A stretch of DNA of 64,000 nt. It comes from Trichomonas vaginalis G3 (taxonomy: Eukaryota; Parabasalia; Trichomonadida; Trichomonadidae). Of the stretch, positions 54,101 to 62,306 are shown piece after piece. A model generated the notes under the pieces. It searched no databases. It was not told the origin of the DNA and saw only the letters and a list, made by a program, of their open reading frames with translations. The number at the start of each line of letters is the position of its first letter. The first letter of the stretch is position 1. A program made the translations under genes and the position numbers. The DNA lies in NCBI RefSeq assembly GCF_026262505.1, contig NC_067205.1, positions 27,358,556 to 27,422,555 of the forward strand, read 5' to 3'.

Positions 54101-54495
54101 TTTGATCTAGCATCAATATCACAATCACCTTCAACAAATTTTTGAAGTGCTTTGAGATTTTTCGATAATGCCGAAACATGAATAGGGTAATACCCATTAC
54201 TATCGTAAATGTCTGGTTTTGCTCCTTTTTGCAATAAAAAACTCACCATACTTCCATCGTCGATTTTAGCTGCAACGTGGAGAGGTGTATTTCCGTCAGA
54301 ATCAGGTTCTATGATTGATGCATGATTAAGTGAAATGATTCTAACGCCTTGTTTGAATTTTTTCTCAATAGCATATATTAATGGAGTCTTTCCTTGTGGA
54401 TTTTTCTCGTTAATTCTCTTTTGATGATAAAGTTCATCAGCAATTCTACCTAGTTCACCCGATGAACGTTTATCAATTGCTTGGAAAATATCCAT
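48190..54495 (-). CDS. Giant ankyrin-C2(x6)-ankyrin protein, 2101 aa
   Basis: A single intact frame. N-terminal ankyrin repeats at ~35-185 (NTPLHVAAKIDDGSMVSFLL). Six C2 domains at ~254-374, 473-596, 668-793, 948-1074, 1167-1294 and 1375-1494, each with the TDPYV/NPYC strand and NPEWNE-type motif. Domains 2-5 keep the Asp clusters that bind calcium (for example STDPYV and YDRDEGRVDD). Domain 6 has lost most Asp and probably does not bind calcium. Linkers carry Ser runs followed by acidic residues (~421-436, 895-905, 1113-1122, 1334-1342), ideal for casein kinase 2. A Lys-rich region (~1530-1570) precedes C-terminal ankyrin repeats (~1605-2095). It probably tethers membranes in a calcium-dependent way, like E-Syt/ferlin-type proteins, but without a visible membrane segment. 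Confidence 0.85.
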   Translation of the reverse strand: MDIFQAIDKRSSGELGRIADELYHQKRINEKNPQGKTPLIYAIEKKFKQGVRIISLNHASIIEPDSDGNTPLHVAAKIDDGSMVSFLLQKGAKPDIYDSNGYYPIHVSALSKNLKALQKFVEGDCDIDARSKRKETALHISVRNNDYDMTQYLLEHNAKSHKNVKNELPLDIAKKNSNQAIINLFQIFHTHVPSEPSPFNSDVEDNEELEKEEEKPKEIEIKPTPTQEKQQVNTTTDIIQSDIKDSKNTVDNSPKFKITISDGLIFSPLDNTKPCNPYCVVSIQGKETAKTKVVENNTCPAWNETFEISAYEIEYNNPIVKLIVFNKDTAGNDEIIGESEINLSRYEKNSQNYEFLDINRQNLPIGNINVNFIVPDAPPPEEKNETLEKNVEISQKEEPKVNTDENQTLVKIISVTKLKKSSSSSSSSSSSSSDDEKENKQSILVAEAINKEQLSLISEEEDEVKNNDAEVEKIFHVDVVRAKDLPATDANLSTDPYVIIRVEGQESKTKVINNNRHPEWNEHFDIHLLHASSDKVLVTVYDRDEGRVDDEVCSSEFELKPYIDGSIHEETFSLYGKGLFGKKKQQGTITLRFSIDEYSISDLQQMFSRDIQFAENDTEIQIPINDSALEAKLPSQESFQAIISEINDKDQQITKQAIEVDSFSIEEKPLVHLDIINAKDLKAADITNSTDPYCKVRVKNQDDKYFTKVIKKNKNPEWNEQFTIPITVGNILIIEVYDKDILGKDDFIGSVEIPLHKYNDEQSHKDVNLTLYSDAFFSRKKKCGTLNINILITGKVPYTEDSQLDESNLSSFMIENQKAEPKEEEEKPEIPKVIVPDISVSKIDIPPQKVSSSSSEGDISKLIKSSSDNEDNKKAESPKKLSSSDNEEKKKEKATSSSSSSSDNEEKKEPIESKEEEIKVEENEGMNDVKSRDLDLEENQNEEDNLPYYLHLDIVGAVGLPAKDLDLSCDPYCVCFIKGNHENKFQSKVIHDSKDPVWNDKYNFELPNKQDDTLVLQVFDYDHDGNHSKVGDAELDLSEYFNNQKNELDVQLHKRTVMSFRTKAGILQVNILIDHKFVENEIRPIEEEEEEIQEIQEIPEKIEQKVEEEKVKSSSSSSSEEEIQEETKPQEVPKEEAIKQDVEKEKTEEKPEFIEVKDEEEEEKQHQYLHVEVVKAVDLPITDLNLGTDPYVVLSLSGKKSEEKKTTVKENNRNPVWNEQFDIRIDDVTKDVLVVTVWDKDKNNKDDKISSAEIKLDKYGDGVIYEEKFTLYSKAIFNKRREKGTIYLRFVINYDEKVEFPIREEEKPVSARDLQLKDPIITDIPVYVEKDKKSSSSSSSDSERVEKKEEKKEEEEKGEIKVQEEEKPIEEKKKEKFIIVDVLSVSNLPVVDEKLAIICKLNVKGSETSFETKSIKDNSSPTWQESFNIPYDDVAPFVSFVIYNKNLLGKDIVLCQNDLNLALYDDGKRHEVDVKLEGGLLKPRRHRPDLKVRIRSSSENYEKTSSFSSSDDENIGNSIIGKMTGLFKSGEHPPEKKPEVEEKKKEATKGKKKEESKKKKPPIKIKVPEKSPPVSPTRLNQSEFEELDQTNIPTMDRDLILEGYSDEPIFVAVNAGDLQTARSLANETTLKLRDSAGRTPFHVAALNNDVEMMKICYIPGCENERDSQNDTPLHLALARRVTAAGSAPIKYLLDLGADVSLQNDSGDIPLDNAHSMKRLSSRLLFFLMKKEEVFIGFLSRHPTALRSFAKTNYKGEPIAFYAIKSPRILMLLIGGGLPTNVTLRKAKKPYSLLGYAIRRCKPRILEKLLKNGGADPNFGDGYNDPPIYYTISHDGKFDQHLQVLLNDKRTDVNAKSGNSNPIIIEFIKHGTANQIQMLITHGAKLNIVSKDNLSPLSEAVRIGDPSIIDVLIQNGCDVNEKLFHGYTHLLNSCKENNEEIVKCLLSHKPRFAKVRGKTEFDITNNESIKKVTKAAYLERATEYIEQDQEIGSEFPLRTLSEKEIFELLKKSLKSLSINSVKSLVTFGVDMNKTDSQGQTPLHILVNQHNLSPSQQDKAFQICDMLIVKGAKIDAKDKAGKTPYDYIRKKDYPDLKKRLRNQ

Positions 54496-54752
54496 AAAAA
54501 AATCAATAAAAAAATTGTCAAAAATCGTAAGTCACTTTTCAATTTTAATTAATTGAATAGTTAACAGTTTTTGAAAATATATTATAATGCTTTAAAATAG
54601 TAGTTATTCCAAAATACGAAAGTTTCGCGGTTTTATAATTCATTTTATTTTCATTCAAACTTAAATTTATCAATTTTAGTGAAATCTAATATAGGTTTGA
54701 TATTTTATATTATAGTTATTGCCAAATTCAGTATTTATATTGATTTTATTAT
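54496..54752. other. Short upstream region of the ankyrin-C2 gene
   Basis: About 257 AT-rich bases between the ankyrin-C2 start codon and the left end of Mav2; presumably holds that gene's promoter. No clear initiator motif was found. Confidence 0.4.
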
Positions 54753-54904
54753 AGTAGTATATGTGGAAGGGTTTAGTGACTTTTTTTGTTACATCTATAT
54801 ATAGACGATGCATTAAAATATATTTATTTATAAATCATTAAAAAATTAACATTAATTTTAAAATAATTTATTTTTTTATCTTTTATAAAAGAAGCTATAT
54901 ATAG

Positions 54905-55495
54905 ATGATGTCAGATATTCCGCGATTAATTAAACATTGTTTAAATCCTGAATGGGTTAAACTTCAATTTAAAAATGAAGATTGTGAATTATTAAATGAA
55001 TATGAAAGCCAAAATAAGCTAATGAGGTATAAATATAATGATAAAGAATATTTAATTTCATGGAATCAATGGAGTCATAATCAAAGACCTCATAAACGGG
55101 AAGAAGAAATTGAAAATAATGAAATGGAAATCATTGATGACATTAAAGAGGATGGAATTCCTAAATTTTGTAGAAAAACCTTTAGAACTAAGTTAGGAGC
55201 ATATAAACGTAGAGTATTAAATCCTGAATACATAAAACATTTATTTAAAAAGGAAGACTGTGAATTATTAAACGTTAATGAATATGAAAATGCTAAATCA
55301 AAATTGAAATATAAATATATTGGAAGTGATGAAAGGTGTAAAGATAAAGATAAAGTTTATTCAGTTTCATATAATAACTGGCACACGTTAGGGATAAGAA
55401 AACATTTAGGAGATTATGGTAAAAGTTCTAAATTCTTTAAATCTAGTATGTACGAGAGAGTAAAAGAAATTAGAAATAATTATTTTCATGAATGA
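54905..55495 (+). CDS. Two-module TIR-type Polinton protein, 196 aa
   Basis: A whole frame built of two related modules. Module 1 (~1-65) has LKHC-like start, LQFKNEDCELLNEYESQ and YLISWNQWS. Module 2 (~85-196) has LFKKEDCELLNVNEYENAKS, KLKYKYIGS and YSVSYNNWHTLGIRKHL. Each module shows a conserved (N/K)EDCELLN core and a Trp-containing strand, then basic residues. In Mav1 the same two modules occur as separate genes and in the opposite order. Unknown family; a DNA-binding role at the element ends is plausible but only inferred. Confidence 0.65.
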   Translation: MMSDIPRLIKHCLNPEWVKLQFKNEDCELLNEYESQNKLMRYKYNDKEYLISWNQWSHNQRPHKREEEIENNEMEIIDDIKEDGIPKFCRKTFRTKLGAYKRRVLNPEYIKHLFKKEDCELLNVNEYENAKSKLKYKYIGSDERCKDKDKVYSVSYNNWHTLGIRKHLGDYGKSSKFFKSSMYERVKEIRNNYFHE

Positions 55496-55560
55496 AAAAT
55501 AAATTTTAAAAATTCATGTCTTACATTTTTTGAATAATTTATTTTTTTATTTAATGATAA

Positions 55561-56667
55561 ATGAGTGTCACAACTAACAATGTTAAAAAAATGGGATTCA
55601 CAAATGAGGAAATAAAGGATATATTAGAGGAGGCGGGTTATGAAGTTGATAAATATTATTTAAGAAATTGTAAAAAATTCGCAGAGTTTTTAAATGAGTT
55701 TGATTATGATGGAAAAATGAATAAAGATGATGTTATAAATTTCTTATATCCCACATCTGAAGAAGAAAAACCTAAAGAACCTGATGTTTTCCCTGAATAT
55801 TATGAAGAACGGATTAAAGATGATGAATATGATGAAATTGAAAGACTGGAAAAAATAAGAGATGAAATAGATGAAAAAATTAAGGAATTAAGAGAAGTTG
55901 AAAAATATAATGAGAATGAAGTAGAGGGTTTAATGAATATCCCAGCTTCAGAATCAGAAGTTCAGAAATCTCATGAAGAAAGATATAAAAATTACTTTTT
56001 GGAATCTACTAAAAATTTATTAGATGGTGATATTGACGAATCACTTTCAGAAGAAGGCACAAAATTTATTCATAAACATAAGCTTCAGTTTATTGACGAT
56101 GAAGAATACCCCTGTATATTACTTTCACCTCCTCTTGATTCTGAAAAATTCAAAAAAGCATTGAAAAATGTAACATATGCAACAAATACGATTAAGAAAG
56201 AAGACCATGATATTTACACAAATTATTATTTAAATAAATGCACGGGTGTTGATAAAGTTTTTGATTTGTTAGATAAAATATCAAAAGAAACAATTGGTAC
56301 ATATAAAATTTTATGTGATTGTGGTTTCATTATTGAAGATACCAATAATGTTTCATATGAAAGAACAGCACCGAAGGAAGACGAAGTGGAAAGGTCTATA
56401 CCATTCGTTATTAAGAACATAAAAGATATGAAAACTTATAAGCATTATATTTATTCATTTATTTCAGAAAAAATGGAAGCAACCCATAAAACATCATCTC
56501 ATCATTTTATAGCTATTCATACATTCCTTTTCAAAGTTGTGAAATTAAATAAGACAGGAATTAGATTTAATGTATCAGGGTACGCATTCTTGAGTAAATT
56601 AAAATGTATTCGTCACGTCGCAGATGATAAAAATTTATGTGTTCTTAATTCATTTTATGGACTTTAG
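55561..56667 (+). CDS. Polinton gene preceding PolB, 368 aa, unknown function
   Basis: A whole frame (MSVTTNNVKKMGFTNEEIKD ...). The N-terminal 65 residues are helical with a degenerate EF-hand-like loop (FDYDGKMNKDD). An acidic coiled-coil segment follows (ERLEKIRDEIDEKIKELREV). The C-terminal half holds CDCGFI, HKTSSHHFIAIHTFLFKVV and CIRHVADDKNLC. It ends 63 bases before PolB and shares the element start context. Candidate for a replication partner such as the terminal protein, by neighbourhood only; it could equally be a virion or regulatory protein. Confidence 0.65.
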   Translation: MSVTTNNVKKMGFTNEEIKDILEEAGYEVDKYYLRNCKKFAEFLNEFDYDGKMNKDDVINFLYPTSEEEKPKEPDVFPEYYEERIKDDEYDEIERLEKIRDEIDEKIKELREVEKYNENEVEGLMNIPASESEVQKSHEERYKNYFLESTKNLLDGDIDESLSEEGTKFIHKHKLQFIDDEEYPCILLSPPLDSEKFKKALKNVTYATNTIKKEDHDIYTNYYLNKCTGVDKVFDLLDKISKETIGTYKILCDCGFIIEDTNNVSYERTAPKEDEVERSIPFVIKNIKDMKTYKHYIYSFISEKMEATHKTSSHHFIAIHTFLFKVVKLNKTGIRFNVSGYAFLSKLKCIRHVADDKNLCVLNSFYGL

Positions 56668-56730
56668 CCCTGGACTTTAAAAAAAATAAACTTTATTTTT
56701 ATTTATTTTTTAATTTTTATTCTTACATAA

Positions 56731-59700
56731 ATGAACAAAAATGGAACAGCTAAAATGAATGATAATCAAATAAGAGCCGAAGGTAGAAGGTTATTTAAAC
56801 GCTTCTATAACATTCCTGATGGTGTTAATCCTAAAACTCGTAGAAGTTATTTAAACGAAGCAATAGATGCATATGAAGGGTTTGACATTTCATCAGAAAG
56901 TGAGAGGTTAGCAAGAATGTTAAACGTTAATATTGATTTTTATTATTGTGACCCTCAACCAGAAGACGTAGACATTAACAAGGTAGACTTTCCATTAGTG
57001 GATTCAATAATGATAGATCCAGAATTTGAAACAGTAAATATTTTATTAACACAGAGTCCATGTGGAAAACTTCACGCTGATAGAATAACAGACATTGAAG
57101 CACTCACAGGATATAAAGTTTGCCCCTTTTGCAAAGAAGAAGTATATTCTATCCGTGATGATCCAGAAAGGAAAAACCAAAGAAGATTTTTAAAGCATTG
57201 TGAGAAATGTAAAGAAAATAATGGAAGATTAATTCAAGACGTTCAATTGCAAAACACACAACAACCATATGCACCACATATCACGAAACAGAAGATATAT
57301 CAATGGCTATTAGCACATAATTTGCAGGAATATTATAAACCAACAAGATATTATATTACTTTTGACTTCGAAACATTAGAGACTAAAGAAGAACTTCAAC
57401 TTTCTGAATGTGCAACTTTGAACGCTTACTTAAAACCATTTATGGTATCATCAACTGTCAAAATAAAGCCGCAAAGCGGCGAGGTCGTAGACCGTGATAA
57501 AACATTTACGAGGAATTTTTGCTTAACATCAAGTGATTCTTTTATTTCTGATTGGATTGAGTTTTTATTTTCAACCTGTTCATTAGTTGCTAAATCAAAT
57601 ATTGAACAATATGAAGAATTAATGAAGTCACAAACATTAAATGAAAAACAGAAGGAAGTATTTAAAGAACTTCTAGATGAGGAATTCAATAAAGTGAATA
57701 TCATAGGTTTTAATTCGGGAAAGTTTGATTTAAATTTAATTCTTCGTGATTTAAACACTGCAAAATGGAAAATAAAATCAATGCTGGGTTCATCTTCACA
57801 ATTTAAGCAAATCATTGTAAAGAAAACAAACGTTCCATATGAATTGAGATTTATTGACATCAGAAATTATATAGCGGGTGGGACATTAGACCAATTCACT
57901 CGAGATTTCGGAAACAATAAATCACGTGTTAAATCCTTTTTCCCTTATCAATTCATCACGTGGGAAAATTACGAAGAAGAATTATATAAAGAGGAACCAT
58001 TCACGAAAGATTCATTTTATTCAGCATTAACTCAAGAAACTATATCAGATAGTGATTATCAAATATATCTCAATGATGCTAAAAATTTTAAGAATAGATT
58101 AGAATATTTTATTCATTATTGCAATAAAGATGTTGAAATTATGATTGACCCAATTGATAAAATTATTGAAGAAACATTTGTTTATAAAATTGACATGCTT
58201 CATAATCTTTCTTTATCATCGAATGCATCAATGATTCGTTACGCTTTAGCATATAAAGACTTTAATCCTAACGAAAAATATCCAGAAGAAGAAAATGTGG
58301 AATCAAGTTTTGAATTAACGAAAAAGTATTGGAAATATAAAATTGAATCATATAAGAAACAAGATGAAAAAGCAGAAAGAGATACTAAAAATAATGTTTC
58401 AATGGATGATTTTCAATACTATCACGATTTAATCCTTTCATCTAAATGCAAAATGTGTGGTAAAGCGTTTACATATGCAAATAAACCAACATTAGATAGA
58501 ATCGATAATAAAAAACCACATACCAAAGAAAATTGTCAGTTAATGTGTTGTTATTGCAATGTCGTAAAATCAAATAAAGATGAGGATGTTCAACGTTTAA
58601 GAATCAATTTAAGAAATTATGCATTAAAAAATAATTTACCAATGACTTTAGATTCAGTTGAAGCTTATCACATTCTCCGTAATGGAATTACTGGTGGTCT
58701 ATCAAATGTTCAACATCGTGTTAATCTTAAAGGAATCACGCACATTAATAAACTTTCATATAGTCCAGAAACTAAAACTGTATCAAATGAGGACACCACC
58801 AACATCATGACTCATTTTGTTGGAGTTGACTTTAATTCATTATATCCTTCATCATTTTCATCTAATCCTCATGATTTCATTCAATATACTGACCATAAAA
58901 TGTATATGCCGGGAAGATTGAATGGTGTTATCATTTGTGATACAGCAACAAAGAAAGCAAAAGCATGGGAATAATTAGAAAGAAAAATACTTTATTCGTG
59001 GCTGAAGTAAAGGGTCACATTGATGAAAAATACATTAATGATTACATAAACTTTTTACCGATAATAAGAAACTTAGATATTATCACAGATGAAAAAACAA
59101 TTGGCAGTTTTATGTATAATTACATGAAATCAAACAATCTACCAGTTGACCAGAAACAGAGAAAATTAACTCAGTTAGCATCAACACACAACCAATATCA
59201 ACCATTTTCTTCTTATTATCTTTGGTATCTAATAGACAGATTTCATTTTATCATTGATGACATTCAATCAATTTTAACATTTACGAAAAATACTTGTTTT
59301 AATGAATTTGCGAACGAATTTATGAACGAAAGACAAAAGGCTGAATTAGAAGGAAATAAAGGAAAAAGTTTATTTTGCAAGATTTCACTTAATGGATCAT
59401 ATGGTTACGATGCAATGAATACACAAAATTACGCAAAGACTAAAATAATGAATGCACAGAAGGCACGCGTTGCATGTATGTCAAATAAGTTTAAAAACAT
59501 AAGAGAAATAGGTGAAGATACGTATCAAGTGATGCTTAAAGATAGATTTTATAGATGTGATACATGTTTACAAGAGGCATTCTTCACTTTAGATAATGCT
59601 AAATACTGGTATTTGTTTTCATTTATGATTTTATGTATAAATGCATGGATGTTAATCGTTTTCATTTCATTGAAGGTGATACTGATTCATCTTATTGGGC

Positions 59701-60205
59701 TATTGCTGGCGATCCAAGTCTTCCTAACACTCAAGCATTTCAAGCAATTGTAACCGATAAACAATTTTATGATAAAAACATTTACAAATTCGCACCTTTT
59801 GATTTCTTCTGTTTTGATGAGAAATTTAAACCTAAATTAAAGAATAAAGCTGAAGAAAAAGCACATGAGAAGAAGTTATTGGGTTTAGCAATTGAGAAAC
59901 AAGGTGATAACATGGTTGCTTTATGCCCTAAGTGTTATACTTCATTCAACGGTTCAATTGATGGAGGTGATTTTAAAAAGATTGCACAAAAAATGAAAGG
60001 TGTTAGTTTACGACAAAATAAACAATTAACACCTAAAAATTATTTGGATATAATAAATGATAAAGTGATATTTGATGGTCAGAATATTAATTTACAACTT
60101 AAAAACGGGTCAATGACTCGCTTAACAATTGGTAAGACTGCATTAACAGGAGCACACACTAAGGCTGTATGTTGTGAAAATGGATGTTGTATGCCATTTA
60201 TTTAA
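56731..60205 (+). pseudogene. Polinton protein-primed DNA polymerase B (Mav2) with internal HNH-like module
   Basis: Exonuclease motifs DFET (~residue 211), FNSGKFDLN (~326) and HYCNKDVEIM (~463) come first. Polymerase motifs DFNSLYPS (~700), KISLNGSYGY and GDTDSSYW then follow along the gene. Between exo III and pol A lies CKMCGKAF...LDRIDN...H...CQLMCCYCN (about 58410-58600), an HNH/zinc nuclease-like unit. An N-terminal zinc-like CPFCKEE...CEKC is also present. Two small palindromes (57468-57480 and 57483-57493) lie within a short in-frame insertion absent from Mav1. The gene is nearly whole, with about two breaks. It replicates the element from its protein-capped ends in the family's known mode. 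Confidence 0.9.
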
Positions 60206-60306
60206 TGAAATGCCACAGAAGAGACAAAAGGAACCGTTAATAATGGTTTTGTACTATGATTCAAAGAGGTGGGCACCCTTAAAACATTTATTTTATTTTT
60301 ATATAA

Positions 60307-61821
60307 ATGGATAACACAGATTTAAAAATTTTAATTGATGATTTAGTATTTAATCAAAATTTTCTTGATTATTATGATTTAAAAGCATATCTCCAAAAAT
60401 ATAAAAATATAACGGGTGATGATATGGATTATTATTATTCGTATTATAAAAATGAAATTTTGAAATATCATGATAAAATAATTTCTGAAATTAAAGACAA
60501 AATTAAAAATAATGAATATACAAAGGGAAAAACTAAATCACAGCTTAAACAGTTGAAAGATTTCAAAAATAAAGTATTAACAGAAGAAGATATTGATGAA
60601 TTATATAAATTATATAATCCCGAGCCGCAAAAGCCAAAGGAACAAAAACAAATGGTACAAAACACCCAGGTCCTTCAGACCATAAATGATGCACAAGCTT
60701 TAATTTATGATTCATTAGTTAAACCATATTCAGCCCGACTTTTAAATGAAGATCAACTTTTGGAATTCATCCTTCAACATAAACTCGAAGCGGGAAAGTA
60801 TATCAAACCTTTATATACAGCATATTTAAAACAAATGAATAGAATACATCCAGAATTAATGAAAGGAGGAATGAAATCCAAAATCAAAGCAGATAAAATT
60901 AAACCACTTACAACACCAAAACCTCCAACAGTAGTACCTCCTCCTTCAGTTAATCCTTCATCATTCACTTTATTATATCCATTTCAAACATTAAAGAAGC
61001 AAAAAGATTTTAAAAAGGATTTCAAGATATTAAATAAACCAATTGACCCAAAAATTCAACCGTTAAAGGAAAAATTTAGTCGCCCTTCATTTGCACTATA
61101 TCCATATTCATACGAAATCGATCATCTGGAATATTCAAAAGGAAACGTTACTTATTTATTTGCCATTAACATTAACACTAGATATTTATATTGCATTCCG
61201 GTGAAAGGGAAAACAGAACAGGAAACAAGAAGAGCTATACAATACTTACTAGATCATGAAAGAGTAGATAATATAAGGGGTGATGGTGATAAAGGATTTC
61301 AGGCAGCTATGGCTCATTATTTCCCACAAATTAATTTTTACTTTTCATCCTCTCCATATACGTTTCATAATAAAATAGTTGATGTGGTAATGAGAACTCT
61401 TAGAGATGCGTTAGGGGTTAATGGTCAGATATACTGGGATGGAAATCATGACTCCATCATACAGCAGTTAGTATATTATTACAATAATACATGGCATAGA
61501 ACTATAAACATGAAACCAGTGGAAATGAAAAATGATATTTCAAAAGAATGGGAATATATTAGAAAGCAAATGGAAAGGTTAAATGATGTTAAACGTGAAC
61601 AAATTAATTCGGGGCTCATGAATTTTAAACAAGGAAATAAAGTTTTAATTCATCTCGATTATGGAAAAACTGATAAATCAATGACAAAAAGAAGACGAAG
61701 ATTTGACACAATAGCTGAATTTGTTAGATATATTAACGGCAATGCATTAGTTGAAGTTAACAATAAATTAATAGAAATTCCGATTTATTTTATTACTCCA
61801 TTATATTTAAATAATATTTAA
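60307..61821 (+). CDS. Polinton retroviral-type integrase (Mav2), 504 aa
   Basis: A whole frame. The N-terminal helical region (~1-120) is followed by a Gln/Asn-rich block (QNTQVLQTINDAQALIYDSL), a Lys-rich part, a Pro-rich linker (~210-225), then the DDE-type core from YEIDHLEYSKGNVTYLFAIN through RGDGDKGFQ to VMRTLRDALG. The C-terminal ~70 residues (GNKVLIHLDYGKTDKSMTKR) form a basic, SH3/chromo-like tail. It would insert the element with a 6-bp stagger. Starts in TTTTTATATAAATGG. Confidence 0.88.
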   Translation: MDNTDLKILIDDLVFNQNFLDYYDLKAYLQKYKNITGDDMDYYYSYYKNEILKYHDKIISEIKDKIKNNEYTKGKTKSQLKQLKDFKNKVLTEEDIDELYKLYNPEPQKPKEQKQMVQNTQVLQTINDAQALIYDSLVKPYSARLLNEDQLLEFILQHKLEAGKYIKPLYTAYLKQMNRIHPELMKGGMKSKIKADKIKPLTTPKPPTVVPPPSVNPSSFTLLYPFQTLKKQKDFKKDFKILNKPIDPKIQPLKEKFSRPSFALYPYSYEIDHLEYSKGNVTYLFAININTRYLYCIPVKGKTEQETRRAIQYLLDHERVDNIRGDGDKGFQAAMAHYFPQINFYFSSSPYTFHNKIVDVVMRTLRDALGVNGQIYWDGNHDSIIQQLVYYYNNTWHRTINMKPVEMKNDISKEWEYIRKQMERLNDVKREQINSGLMNFKQGNKVLIHLDYGKTDKSMTKRRRRFDTIAEFVRYINGNALVEVNNKLIEIPIYFITPLYLNNI

Positions 61822-61841
61822 TTTTTTTTATTTCGTAAGAA

Positions 61842-62105
61842 ATGAGTGACAACAAAGCAGTCAAGAGTCCAGACAATGAATATAAAAAGAAACTAAACAG
61901 AATTAAATCAAAAATATGCTATTACAAAAAGAAGCCACAATGCAGTGAGGTTGAAAACGATAAAGAAATAATCGAAAAATTAGAAACTTATCGTTCAATC
62001 ATTAAACTGAGTGAAGCAAAAATAAAAGAATTTAATAGAATAAATAAATTGATTGGAAGAGATGAATTTAATAAAGATGAATTTTTAAACTCAATCCAAA
62101 TTTAA
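61842..62105 (+). CDS. Small basic Polinton protein, 87 aa
   Basis: A whole frame starting 20 bases after the integrase stop, in the context TTTATTTCGTAAGAAATGAG. Lys-rich (KKKLNRIKSKICYYKKKPQC) with a C-terminal helical part (LSEAKIKEFNRINKLIGRDE). The stop codon overlaps that of the convergent 54-residue gene by two bases. Function unknown. Confidence 0.6.
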   Translation: MSDNKAVKSPDNEYKKKLNRIKSKICYYKKKPQCSEVENDKEIIEKLETYRSIIKLSEAKIKEFNRINKLIGRDEFNKDEFLNSIQI

Positions 62106-62266
62106 TTTTTATTCCTCTTCGACAACATCTCTCTTTCCATCATTACTGCATAACCACATTTTCTCAATTTTAGTGGTTTGTTATTTTTAACATGTTCTTG
62201 CATCATTTTTATCATTTCCTCCCTTGTTATGATTCGTGGTAAATTTTGAGCTTGTGGGGTATTCAT
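62102..62266 (-). CDS. Tiny conserved Polinton protein, 54 aa
   Basis: A whole frame, MNTPQAQNLPRIITREEMIK followed by KNNKPLKLRKCGYAVMMERE. It is also recognisable in Mav1 (21769-21933), which supports it as a real gene despite its size. Its start context TTTTTATCATAAATGA matches that of other element genes. It has an N-terminal Pro/Gln segment and a basic centre. Function unknown. Confidence 0.55.
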   Translation of the reverse strand: MNTPQAQNLPRIITREEMIKMMQEHVKNNKPLKLRKCGYAVMMEREMLSKRNKN

Positions 62267-62306
62267 TTATGATAAAAATAAAAATTTAAATTATGCCGTT
62301 CTAAAG

